From assembly GCA_944390965.1 (NCBI GenBank), contig CALXRW010000009.1:1-54281 (forward strand): 54,281 nucleotides of DNA, in the 5' to 3' direction. This document shows, piece after piece, positions 42,686 through 51,816 of this stretch. The position numbers and the translations under genes are program-made. The notes beneath the pieces are model-generated. The model saw only the letters and a list, made by a program, of their open reading frames with translations, searched no databases and was not told the DNA's origin. This stretch comes from an uncultured Clostridia bacterium. GTDB taxonomy: Bacteria; Bacillota; Clostridia; TANB77; CAG-508. Positions within the stretch are counted from its first letter, which is position 1; each line of letters starts with the position of its first letter.

Positions 42686-44392
42686 ATGATTGATTTTAAA
42701 GAGAAAATAGCAGAAAAAATAGCCAACAATATTCAAATGAATGTAGAAAATTTAAAAAGCTACATTGAGATACCAAAAGACAGTACTATGGGAGATTATG
42801 CTTTTCCTTGTTTTAGACTTGCCAAAGAGCTAAAAAAAGCGCCTAATATAATTGCAAATGAATTAAAAGATAAATTAGAACCGGATGAAATAGTGGAAAA
42901 AATAGAAGTAGTAGGTGGCTATTTAAATTTTTATATTGTAAAATCGTTACTTGCAAAAACTGTATTAAACGAATTTGCAAAAACAGGCAATGATTATGGA
43001 AAACAAGATATAGGGGAAGGACAAAATGTTGTAATTGATTATTCATCTCCTAATATTGCAAAACCATTTCATATTGGACATTTGCGTTCTACCGTTATTG
43101 GGGGAAGCCTTTATAAAATTTATAAATTTTTAGGGTATAATAGTGTTGGAATCAATTATTTGGGAGATTGGGGTATTCAATTCGGAAAAGTTATGGCAGG
43201 ATATTCTATGTGGAAAGATGAGTACGATTTCTCAAAAAGTGAAATTGATGCTATTTTAAAAATATATGTAAGATATAGTAAAGAAGAAAAAGAAAATCCA
43301 GAATTAACAGATTTAGCTAAAAAGTGGTTTAAAAAGTTAGAAGATGGAGATGAAGAAGCAAGAAAAACATGGGAATGGCTAAGAAGAATTAGCTTAGAAA
43401 ACTATGAAAAAACTTATAAATTATTAAATAGCCAATTTGACTCTTATCATGGGGAAGCTTATTATAATGATAAAATGGATAAAGTGGTAGAGGAGCTAGA
43501 ACAAAAACACTTATTAGTCGAATCAGAAGGCGCAAAAGTAGTTATGCTAGATGAATATGACATGCCTCCATGTATTATTATTACATCTAGTGGAACAACA
43601 ATTTATGCAACAAGAGACTTAGCAGCTCTAAAAGATAGGATAGAATCATACCATTTCGCAAAAGCTCTATATGTAGTAGGAAATGAACAACAACTTCATT
43701 TTAAACAAATTTTCAAAGTGCTAGAATTAATGGGATATGAGGAATATGCAAAAAATTGTGAACATATACCTTTTGGATTAGTAGTAGACAAAAATGGAGA
43801 AAAAATAGGTTCTAGGAAAGGAAACTCTGTTTCTTTAGAAGAAATTTTACAAGAATCTATTGAAAAAGTAAAAAAAATTATAGATGAAAAAAATCCACAA
43901 TTGCAAGATAAAGAAGAAATTGCAAGAAAAGTCGGAGTAGGAGCTATTATCTTTAACGATTTGGCAAATAGCAGAATCAAAGATGAGATATTTGACTGGG
44001 ACATGTTATTGAACTTTAATGGAGAAACAGGACCATATATTCAATATATTTATGTTAGAACAAATGGAGTTATAAAAAAAGCAGGATATATACCAGAAAT
44101 AAAAGATGTAGAATTAGAAGAATTACTAGATAATGAAGCAATAAATACAGTAAAATTACTTTATACTTTTGGAGAAATTGTAAAATTAGCAGCAGAAAAA
44201 AATGAACCATCTATTTTAGCAAGATATTTAATTGATTTAGCACAAAGCTATAGTAACTTCTATAATGAACATAAAATTATATGTGATGATAAAAAAACAC
44301 AAGATGCAAGATTATATTTAACGTATGCATGTGGAAGTGTATTGAAAAAAGGCGCAGAATTATTAGGAATGGAAATGCCAGATGAAATGTAG
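42686..44392 (+). CDS. argS: arginyl-tRNA synthetase
   Basis: ArgS charges tRNA-Arg. From ATG 42686 (AAAAGG 9 bases upstream) the 568-residue class I enzyme has an N-terminal additional domain, the HIGH signature in IAKPFHIGHLRSTVIGG, YLGDWGIQFG, GTTIYATRDLAAL, the KMSKS equivalent in GEKIGSRKGNSVSLEE, and the C-terminal anticodon-binding helices (LIDLAQSYSNFYNEHKI). Frames opening at 42626 or 42677 have no usable ribosome site. Confidence 0.95.
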   Translation: MIDFKEKIAEKIANNIQMNVENLKSYIEIPKDSTMGDYAFPCFRLAKELKKAPNIIANELKDKLEPDEIVEKIEVVGGYLNFYIVKSLLAKTVLNEFAKTGNDYGKQDIGEGQNVVIDYSSPNIAKPFHIGHLRSTVIGGSLYKIYKFLGYNSVGINYLGDWGIQFGKVMAGYSMWKDEYDFSKSEIDAILKIYVRYSKEEKENPELTDLAKKWFKKLEDGDEEARKTWEWLRRISLENYEKTYKLLNSQFDSYHGEAYYNDKMDKVVEELEQKHLLVESEGAKVVMLDEYDMPPCIIITSSGTTIYATRDLAALKDRIESYHFAKALYVVGNEQQLHFKQIFKVLELMGYEEYAKNCEHIPFGLVVDKNGEKIGSRKGNSVSLEEILQESIEKVKKIIDEKNPQLQDKEEIARKVGVGAIIFNDLANSRIKDEIFDWDMLLNFNGETGPYIQYIYVRTNGVIKKAGYIPEIKDVELEELLDNEAINTVKLLYTFGEIVKLAAEKNEPSILARYLIDLAQSYSNFYNEHKIICDDKKTQDARLYLTYACGSVLKKGAELLGMEMPDEM

Positions 44393-44410
44393 AAGAAAAG
44401 GAGGAATAAA

Positions 44411-45640
44411 ATGGACAAACCAGAAATTTTAGCACCAGCAGGGAGCTTTGAAAAGGCGAAAATTGCTTTTATGTATGGAGCAGACGCTGTATATGCAGGA
44501 ACAAGTTCTTTATCTTTGAGATCAAGGGCAGAGATGGAAGATAATGATTTGTTTCGTACTATTGAATATGCACATAGTCTAGGGAAAAAAGTTTATGTTG
44601 CAATCAATATTTTTGCTTGGGATGAAACTTATGAAGAAGTAAGAAAACAAGCGAAAGCTCTAAATGAATTAAAAGTAGATGGCATTATTGTAGCAGATGG
44701 AGGAGTTCTAGAAGTAATCAAAGAAGAAGCACCAGATATCGATATACATATTAGTACACAGGCTAATACAGTAAGTTACCATGCATGCAATTTCTGGTAT
44801 AAAAATGGGGCAAAACGAATTATATTAGCAAGAGAACTAAACAAAGAACAAATTAAAGAAATTGCAAAACATAAACCAAAAGATTTAGAATTAGAAATGT
44901 TTGTACATGGTGCAATTTGTTTTGGGTACTCAGGAAGATGTTTTTTAAGTGATTTCCTAGCAAGTAGAAGTGCAAATTTAGGAGATTGTGCACAAAGTTG
45001 CAGATGGTCATACAATGTTTATGTGGAAGAGGTAAATAATCCAGGGAATTTAATGCCAGTAGAAGATGGAAAAGAAGGAACACATATTTTTTCTTCTAAA
45101 GATTTATGCCTAATAAAGGAAATGCCAGAAATTCTTACTTTAGGAGTTGATAGTTTAAAGATAGAAGGAAGGCTAAAAACAGAATATTATTTAGCAACAA
45201 TTGTAAATGCATATCGTTGTGCTATTGATGAAGCAACCAAAAATCCAGAAAACTACGATGCGACTCCATTTTTAAAAGAAATAGAAAAAACTAAAACAAG
45301 AGGATTAACCACATTTTACTTTAATGATAGAGATAATAAAGATTTTCAAGAATATGATGGCAAACAATATAATTTGGAATATGAATATGCAGGAAGAGTA
45401 GTAGAATATGATAAAGAAAAAAGTCTAATTGAAATTAAAAATAAACTACAAGTAGGAGATAAATTAGAAGTTATAATCCCAGGGAAAATAGAGCCATATC
45501 CTTTTGAAATTGATAAATTATGGGATGATGAAACAGAAGAAGAAATATCTCAAGTAAATCCTGGAAAATTAGGGCAAAAGGTAAAATTAAAAATACCAAT
45601 TCCAGTAGAAAAAGATTGGATGATGAGAAGAAAGAAATAG
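44411..45640 (+). CDS. peptidase U32 family protein (TrhP/RlhA-like)
   Basis: U32 proteins include TrhP, which helps make 5-hydroxyuridine in tRNA, and RlhA, which hydroxylates 23S rRNA C2501. The 409-residue protein has EILAPAGSFEKAKIAFMYGA and the family signature EMFVHGAICFGYSGRCFLSD, with four Cys nearby (CFGYSGRC...GDCAQSC) that likely hold an Fe-S cluster, and SLKIEGRLKTEYYLA. It follows argS by 18 bp with an AGGAGG site, so the two are co-transcribed. A terminator overlaps its stop codon. Confidence 0.9.
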   Translation: MDKPEILAPAGSFEKAKIAFMYGADAVYAGTSSLSLRSRAEMEDNDLFRTIEYAHSLGKKVYVAINIFAWDETYEEVRKQAKALNELKVDGIIVADGGVLEVIKEEAPDIDIHISTQANTVSYHACNFWYKNGAKRIILARELNKEQIKEIAKHKPKDLELEMFVHGAICFGYSGRCFLSDFLASRSANLGDCAQSCRWSYNVYVEEVNNPGNLMPVEDGKEGTHIFSSKDLCLIKEMPEILTLGVDSLKIEGRLKTEYYLATIVNAYRCAIDEATKNPENYDATPFLKEIEKTKTRGLTTFYFNDRDNKDFQEYDGKQYNLEYEYAGRVVEYDKEKSLIEIKNKLQVGDKLEVIIPGKIEPYPFEIDKLWDDETEEEISQVNPGKLGQKVKLKIPIPVEKDWMMRRKK

Positions 45641-45666
45641 GGAAGTTCTCCTTATTTCTTTTTCTT
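45632..45666 (+). terminator. intrinsic terminator
   Basis: AAGAAATAGGGA (45632-45643) pairs with TCCTTATTTCTT (45649-45660), one G-U; TTT follows. The left arm contains the stop codon of the U32 gene. Confidence 0.75.
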
Positions 45667-45700
45667 TAACATCAGTTTGAGTTATTTATATTTTTAATGA

Positions 45701-46490
45701 TTAAAGTTTTATTTTAGTTCCTATCCAGATACCTAATATAAATAACAAAATGGAAAGTATTCCTAAGGTATTAAAGGATAAAGGTTCATACAATACAAAA
45801 ATGGAACCAGCAACAAAACCGAGTAATAGCATAATAAGTTTGAGATGAAAAATGCTCAAAACAGTATTGAATTATTCTTAAAAAAAGAAAAGAACCAAGT
45901 ATTAAACCAATTCCCATAGGAAACAATACAGAAATATCTAATACAGAAATGGCATTTAAATAAATGGAATATACACCACACAACATCAATATTACTGTGC
46001 TACTAACACCAGGGATAACAATTCCAGCAGACATAAGAAATCCAGCAAGTACCAAAGTTAGCACATGAGGATTTTGAGAGGAAAAGGAGGGAATATATTC
46101 TTCAAGTAAGGTTAACCCAAGTGAAAAGAAAAAAGTAAGGAAAAAGAAGGTACAATATTGGAATTTTCTTTTTTCTTCATTAGCTTTTTTTAGTAATATG
46201 GGAACACTGCTTAAAATAAGTCCAATAAAAGCAAATTTTGTAGGAACTAGGTAAGTAGCAAATAAAAACTTTAAAATATGGCTAAAAAGAACGACACCTA
46301 TTCCAATTCCTATCAAAATTGGGAAAAGAAATAAAAAATTTTTCTTCCAATCATGAAAAAAATGAATGATACTATCTACTAATTTATCGTAAAGCCCCAA
46401 AACAACACAAAGAACTCCACTACTGATACCAGGTAAAATAGCGCCACAACCAATAAAAAAACCTTTTATCACAGACATAAAAAACTTCAT
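45701..46490 (-). CDS. DUF368 membrane protein (PopT-like undecaprenyl phosphate translocase), frameshifted near the C-terminus as read
   Basis: DUF368 proteins (PopT) recycle undecaprenyl phosphate across the membrane. The first 215 residues match the family: FFIGCGAILPGISSGVLCVV, LILSSVPILLKKAN and AGFLMSAGIVIPGVSSTVIL. As read, the frame then ends at 45786 with an unlikely RFCCWFHFCIV tail. Dropping one C on the coding strand (G at 45821 on +) gives TGFVAGSIFVLYEPLSFNTL and then GIWIGTKIKL, stopping at 45701; total 262 residues, eight or so helices. The start ATG lies inside a hairpin; the in-frame ATG at 46476-46478 is an alternative. Confidence 0.88.
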
Positions 46491-46515
46491 ACTAGAATGT
46501 ATGAAGTTTTTTACT
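46480..46515 (-). terminator. terminator hairpin overlapping the DUF368 start
   Basis: AAAACTTCATAC/GTATGAAGTTTT arms (about 46480-46492 and 46499-46512) with T tracts on both sides. On the - strand it ends the gene at 46530-47582 and covers the first codons of DUF368. Confidence 0.7.
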
Positions 46516-46529
46516 AAATATGATAAAAA

Positions 46530-47582
46530 TTATCTTTCTTGATCTTCGTATGCTTTTTCTGGTTCAACAACATAGAATTTTTCACCATTAAAACTAAGTT
46601 GAGCTTCTTCCAATTCTTGACTATGATTAGCCATTTCAATTACAGAATTAACATAGTCTCTAGAGTTATTTCCTAGAACCATGATATTTTCACGATTAAC
46701 AATATCTTTTAATGTATTATTAGAAAGGAATTTAGCATTATATTCTCTTAAATTCATTAAAGCTTCCTGAATTGGTGTATCTTTAAAAGAATCAAGAGGA
46801 TATATTGCTTGAATATCTTCACCATTTTTTTGTTGTACTTGAATTTGACCACTAACATCAAAAAGAATTTCAATATTAGAGGAATCTTGTAAATTAAGAG
46901 AAGAACTAATTTTAGATTTTACAAGATTAATATAGTTTCCTACTACAGTATTAGAATTGGGAATTATATCATAATTGATTAATCTAAACAATTCAGCTTC
47001 TTGTTCTTTTGTAAGTTCTACACCAGAATTTTCTAGGCTTACAATTGTTGAATATCTCTGAATGGATGATGCTAAAGTAGAATCTAAGAGAGCTAGCGTT
47101 TGCTGAGAACCATCATATGGTAGCAACTCTACTGGATTTCCTTTACCTATTTTATATCCTACAAAACCACCTACAGCAAGAGAACCAGCCATAGCAAGAG
47201 CCATTAATCTTTTTAAATTTTTCTTTCTACGTGAGTTCATTCTTCTTTCTATATCATAAACAGAAGGTTTTGTTCCTGTTTTTCTAACATATTTTTCTTT
47301 TTGTGGTCTCTCATTTTGGGTGTTATCTCTACGCATTGGCTTTTTACTAGTTGCTTCCCTTCTAGGATGAGGTTGACCTGATACGTGAGCATTCCTCTCT
47401 CTAGGAATAGGACCCCTAGAGTATTCTCTATTTTCATGTCTATATTGCCTTTGCTTCATAAAATCTGGGATGTCAGGTTCAAATTTTTTTTCTTCTTTCT
47501 TTTTTAATTCTGAATTAACAGATAAAACTTCTTCATTTTCAGGTAAAACTTTTGATATTAATTCGTCTGGCTTTTCTTCCAT
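46530..47582 (-). CDS. unknown membrane protein with charged disordered N-terminus
   Basis: The 350-residue protein has a basic, low-complexity N-terminal region (residues 1-120, rich in Arg, Pro, Glu), one membrane helix (about 127-148, MALAMAGSLAVGGFVGYKIG) and an external C-terminal domain of about 200 residues. The strong ribosome site AAAAGGAGGTACC and its own promoter on the - strand show it is expressed. No family recognised; a type II topology (N-terminus inside) is inferred from the Arg/Lys cluster before the helix. Confidence 0.6.
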   Translation of the reverse strand: MEEKPDELISKVLPENEEVLSVNSELKKKEEKKFEPDIPDFMKQRQYRHENREYSRGPIPRERNAHVSGQPHPRREATSKKPMRRDNTQNERPQKEKYVRKTGTKPSVYDIERRMNSRRKKNLKRLMALAMAGSLAVGGFVGYKIGKGNPVELLPYDGSQQTLALLDSTLASSIQRYSTIVSLENSGVELTKEQEAELFRLINYDIIPNSNTVVGNYINLVKSKISSSLNLQDSSNIEILFDVSGQIQVQQKNGEDIQAIYPLDSFKDTPIQEALMNLREYNAKFLSNNTLKDIVNRENIMVLGNNSRDYVNSVIEMANHSQELEEAQLSFNGEKFYVVEPEKAYEDQER

Positions 47583-47634
47583 ATTGGTACCTCCTTTTTT
47601 TCTTGAGTAACATCATAATAAATCATACACTCTT

Positions 47635-47663
47635 ATTATACCATATTTCGGTAAAAAATGCAA
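47635..47663 (-). promoter_or_regulatory. promoter for the 46530-47582 gene
   Basis: On the - strand: TTGCAT (47658-47663), 17-base spacer, TATAAT (47635-47640). It is back-to-back with the glgP promoter. Confidence 0.65.
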
Positions 47664-47670
47664 AAATACA

Positions 47671-47699
47671 TTGACAAACCAGAATTTTTAATAGATAAT
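47671..47699 (+). promoter_or_regulatory. promoter for glgP
   Basis: TTGACA (47671-47676), 17-base spacer, GATAAT (47694-47699), 42 bp before the glgP start. Its -35 lies 8 bp from the divergent -35. Confidence 0.7.
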
Positions 47700-47740
47700 A
47701 TTGAGGTAAAAGGAATGATATACTAAGGAGGAATTTAAAA

Positions 47741-50308
47741 ATGTACGTTTTTAATAGAGTAACGGTTATGCCACAATTGCCAGAAAAAATAGAGAGATTA
47801 GAAGAAATTGCCAACAATTTATGGTGGTCATGGAATACAGATTTTTTGAAATTGTTTAAAAAAATTGATTTAGCATTATGGAATACATGTGGAAAAAATC
47901 CAGTAAAATTTTTAAAACAAGTATCACAAGAAAATTTAATAAAAGCTGCTAATAATGCAGAATTTGTAAAAGAATATGAAAAAATAGTAAAAAATTTTGA
48001 TGATTATATGAATAGTAAGGATACATGGTTTTCAAAAAATTATCCAGAGAGTAAAGATACAATTGCCTATTTTTCAGCTGAATATGGATTAGATGAGACA
48101 ATTCCTATTTACTCTGGAGGACTTGGAATTTTATCTGGAGACCATTTAAAATCTGCTAGTGACTTAGGTTTACCATTTGTAGCAGTAGGATTATTATATA
48201 AACATGGATATTTCCATCAAAAAATTAATGGTTATGGTATACAAGAAAATGAATATCGCTATTTAGATTTATTCAATATGCCAATTCATCCAGTAAAAGA
48301 TAAAGATGGAAATGATTTAATTATTTATGTAAGATTTCCAAGAAAGAAAATTTATTTAAAAGCATGGCAAATCAATGTAGGAAGAGTAAAACTATATCTT
48401 TTAGATTCTGACATACCAGAAAATACAGATGATTATAGGAATGTAACATTAAAGCTCTACGGCGGAGACAGAGAAATGAGAATACAGCAAGAGATTGTAC
48501 TTGGTATGGCTGGGGTACATTTATTACAAACATTAGGAATAAAACCAACTGTATATCATATGAATGAAGGACATTCCTCTTTTGTAACAGTGGAATTAAT
48601 AAAAGATGTTATTGCAGAAAAGAAAGTTTCTTTTGCTATGGCAAAAGACATAGTTTCTAGTAAAACGATTTTTACAACACATACACCAGTCCCAGCTGGT
48701 AACGACATATTTGATATTGCATTAGTAGAAAAATATTTTAAGAACTTCTGGGGTAGAATGAACTTAAATAGAGAAGAATTCCTAAAACTTGGTATGAAAA
48801 CAAATATTACAGAATTAGAACCTACTTTCAATATGGGAATTTTAGCATTAAAAATTGCAGGAAAGAAAAATGGTGTAAGTAAATTACATGGAGCAGTTTC
48901 TAGAGAATTGTTTTCAGATGTATGGCCTAATATTTTACCAGCAGAATCACCAATTACCCATGTGACGAATGGAGTACATACTTGTTCTTGGCTAGCACCT
49001 AATATCAAAGAATTATACAATAAATATTTAATTCCTTATTGGCAAGATAATATTCAAGATGAGTCTGTTTGGAAGAAAATAAACAATATACCAGATGAAA
49101 AATTGTGGGCAGTACATATTGCAAGAAAAGAAAAATTAATGTCTTTGGTAAAAGAGAATATAACAAATCGTTTAAAAAATAGTAATGTTAATTATGATGA
49201 GATTAAAAATATAACAGATCAATTAAATCCAAATGCATTAACAATAGGGTTTGCCAGAAGATTTGCGACTTATAAAAGGGCAACTTTAATTTTTAGAAAT
49301 TTAGAAAGAATTACTAAAATATTTAGTGATACCCAAAAACCAATTCAATTAATCTTTGCAGGAAAGGCACATCCCGCAGACAAAGAGGGTCAAGATTTAA
49401 TCAAATATTTGCATGATGTATCTATGATGCCACAATTCAAAGGAAAAGTATTTGTAGTAGAGGATTACAATATTGCATTAGCAAGATACTTAGTAAGTGG
49501 TGTAGATGTTTGGCTAAATAATCCAAGAAGACCAATGGAGGCATCTGGTACAAGTGGACAAAAAGCAGCAATTAATGGAGTAGTAAACTTTAGTATTTTA
49601 GACGGATGGTGGGCAGAAGGTTATAATGGAAAAAATGGCTGGGCAATAGGAACAAATGCAGAATATGAATCTTATGATATACAAGACAATGCAGATAGCC
49701 AAAGTATTTATGAAATATTGGAAAATGAAATCATTCCTGCATATTATAATAAAGATAAAAATGGTATTTCAGCAGAATGGATACAACTTATGAAAAACTC
49801 TATTATGTCTAATGCTGGCAAATTTAGTACATCTAGAATGTTGGTAGATTATACAGAGGAATTATATATGCCACTTTGTAAATTAACAAACCAATACTAT
49901 AATAGTTTAGAAGATGTTGCAGCATTTAATGAATGGAAAGAAAATTTGTATCATAACTGGGATCAAATTGAGATTACACAAGAAAATAATTTAGAAAACG
50001 AAGTTATAAAGGCTGGTGAAAGTATTCATGTAGAATGTCAAGTAAAGTTACCAAATTTAAAATTAGAGGATATTCAAGTGGAAGCCTATTATGGAAAAAT
50101 ATTAGACAATGGAACAATAGAAGAAACAAAAGCAATACCTATGAATTTAAAAGAAGATGATAATCCAGAAGATAGAATTTATCATTTTGAAACTACTATT
50201 GAATTGGAGTCTGGAGGAAACTATGGATATACCTTTAGAGTAGTACCACAAAATAAAATGATATTGGATTATCAAAATTTAGATTTAGTAAAATGGATAA
50301 CAAAATAA
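47741..50308 (+). CDS. glgP: alpha-glucan (glycogen) phosphorylase, short TIGR02094-like type
   Basis: The enzyme releases glucose 1-phosphate from glycogen or maltodextrin with pyridoxal phosphate. The 855-residue protein shows YFSAEYGLDETIPIYSGGLG, HMNEGHSSFVTVELI, FTTHTPVPAGNDIFD, GFARRFATYKRATLIF, LIFAGKAHPADKEGQ and the PLP-lysine region EASGTSGQKAAINGVVN with DGWWAEGYNG. The N-terminus MPQLPEKIERLEEIANNLWW is typical of this shorter class. A beta-rich C-terminal extension (from about 740) resembles a carbohydrate-binding fold. It precedes pyk by 54 bp. Confidence 0.93.
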   Translation: MYVFNRVTVMPQLPEKIERLEEIANNLWWSWNTDFLKLFKKIDLALWNTCGKNPVKFLKQVSQENLIKAANNAEFVKEYEKIVKNFDDYMNSKDTWFSKNYPESKDTIAYFSAEYGLDETIPIYSGGLGILSGDHLKSASDLGLPFVAVGLLYKHGYFHQKINGYGIQENEYRYLDLFNMPIHPVKDKDGNDLIIYVRFPRKKIYLKAWQINVGRVKLYLLDSDIPENTDDYRNVTLKLYGGDREMRIQQEIVLGMAGVHLLQTLGIKPTVYHMNEGHSSFVTVELIKDVIAEKKVSFAMAKDIVSSKTIFTTHTPVPAGNDIFDIALVEKYFKNFWGRMNLNREEFLKLGMKTNITELEPTFNMGILALKIAGKKNGVSKLHGAVSRELFSDVWPNILPAESPITHVTNGVHTCSWLAPNIKELYNKYLIPYWQDNIQDESVWKKINNIPDEKLWAVHIARKEKLMSLVKENITNRLKNSNVNYDEIKNITDQLNPNALTIGFARRFATYKRATLIFRNLERITKIFSDTQKPIQLIFAGKAHPADKEGQDLIKYLHDVSMMPQFKGKVFVVEDYNIALARYLVSGVDVWLNNPRRPMEASGTSGQKAAINGVVNFSILDGWWAEGYNGKNGWAIGTNAEYESYDIQDNADSQSIYEILENEIIPAYYNKDKNGISAEWIQLMKNSIMSNAGKFSTSRMLVDYTEELYMPLCKLTNQYYNSLEDVAAFNEWKENLYHNWDQIEITQENNLENEVIKAGESIHVECQVKLPNLKLEDIQVEAYYGKILDNGTIEETKAIPMNLKEDDNPEDRIYHFETTIELESGGNYGYTFRVVPQNKMILDYQNLDLVKWITK

Positions 50309-50362
50309 ATTATAATGAAAAGGAATATTTCTATTTCAAGAATGAAGAAAGGATTGTTATAA

Positions 50363-51802
50363 ATGAAAAAGACTAAAATTGTATGTACAATAGGACCTGC
50401 TAGTGAAAAGGTAGAAACATTAAAAGAAATGATTCTTGCTGGAATGAATGTAGCTAGAATTAACTTTTCACATGGCGGAATTGAAGAACAACAGACAAAA
50501 ATAGACAATGTAAAAAAAGCAAGAGAAGAACTACAAGTACCTGTTGCATTAATGCTAGATACTAAAGGGCCAGAAATTAGAACAGGAAAATTGCAGTCAT
50601 CACCAGTGATATTGAATGAAGGCGAAAGTATTATTTTGACGAATCAAGATATCATTGGAAATGAAAAAAAAGTGTCTATTTCATATAAACAGTTATATAA
50701 AGAAGTAAAAATAGGAAGTAGAATTTTAATAGATGATGGATCAATTGAAATAGAAGTGGAAAAGATAGAAGGAGAAGACATTTTCTGTAAAATTCTACAT
50801 GGAGGAGAATTAGGAAATAGAAAAAGTATCAACTTACCAGGAATTAGCATTAATTTACCTACTCTTACAGAAAAAGATATAAATGATATTACAGCTGGAA
50901 TTAGAGAAGGATTTGATTATATTGCAGCATCTTTTGTAAGAAGAGCAGATGATGTAAATGAAATTAGAAAACTATTAAAAGAAAATGGTGGAGAACACAT
51001 AAAAATTATTTCTAAAATAGAAAATAGAGAAGGAATAGACAATTTTGATGAAATATTGAATATATCTGATGGAATTATGGTGGCACGTGGAGATTTGAGC
51101 GTTGAGGTACCAATGGAAGAAGTTCCAATTTTGCAAAAACAGTTTATCAAGAAATGTTATTATGCGGGAAAACCAGTTATTACAGCCACTCAAATGTTGG
51201 AATCTATGATTGAAAATCCAAGACCAACTAGAGCGGAAGTAAGTGATGTGGCAAACAGTGTTTTTGATGTAACTGGTGCTATTATGCTTTCAGCAGAAAC
51301 GGCGATGGGAAAATATCCTGTAGAATGTGTAAAAACGATGAATAAAATTGCGACTACTATTGAGAATTCTATTAAATACTGGAAGAGATTTAGAAACAGA
51401 ATTTATGAGGTAGAAAGTTGTAGAAATTATGAATTTAATATTAATCATTCCATTTGTGCAACTGCTATGGATATGGATGCAAAAGCGATTTTTGCTTACA
51501 CAGAAAAGGGAGATACTCCAAGAATTTTATCAGGATTTTCACCAGCATGCACGATTTATGCAGTAACATATAATGAAATTACTTATAGACAATTAGCACT
51601 TTCTTGGGGAGTATGCCCAATGTTATTAGAAAAAGAAGAAGTAATTGGAAGTATGTTGCAAACAGGAATTGACAAGAAGAAAAATGAAGGAGAATTACAA
51701 GCAGGAGATACTATTGTAATTGCAGGTGGTGGAACTGTTATTTCTAATGCAGAAGAAACCTCTCCAATTAATAGAATGATTGGAGGAGTTATAAAAATTT
51801 AA
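50363..51802 (+). CDS. pyk: pyruvate kinase
   Basis: Converts phosphoenolpyruvate and ADP to pyruvate and ATP. The 479-residue protein has MNVARINFSHGG, MLDTKGPEIRTGKL, the B domain (about 70-165), IISKIENREGIDNFDEIL, the substrate loop GIMVARGDLSVEVP and ATQMLESMIENPRPTRAEVS, followed by the C-domain. It ends in GGTVISNAEETSPINRMIGG without the extra PEP-utiliser domain seen in Bacillus. It forms a carbohydrate-catabolism pair with glgP. Confidence 0.96.
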   Translation: MKKTKIVCTIGPASEKVETLKEMILAGMNVARINFSHGGIEEQQTKIDNVKKAREELQVPVALMLDTKGPEIRTGKLQSSPVILNEGESIILTNQDIIGNEKKVSISYKQLYKEVKIGSRILIDDGSIEIEVEKIEGEDIFCKILHGGELGNRKSINLPGISINLPTLTEKDINDITAGIREGFDYIAASFVRRADDVNEIRKLLKENGGEHIKIISKIENREGIDNFDEILNISDGIMVARGDLSVEVPMEEVPILQKQFIKKCYYAGKPVITATQMLESMIENPRPTRAEVSDVANSVFDVTGAIMLSAETAMGKYPVECVKTMNKIATTIENSIKYWKRFRNRIYEVESCRNYEFNINHSICATAMDMDAKAIFAYTEKGDTPRILSGFSPACTIYAVTYNEITYRQLALSWGVCPMLLEKEEVIGSMLQTGIDKKKNEGELQAGDTIVIAGGGTVISNAEETSPINRMIGGVIKI

Positions 51803-51816
51803 AAGGAGATGGAACA

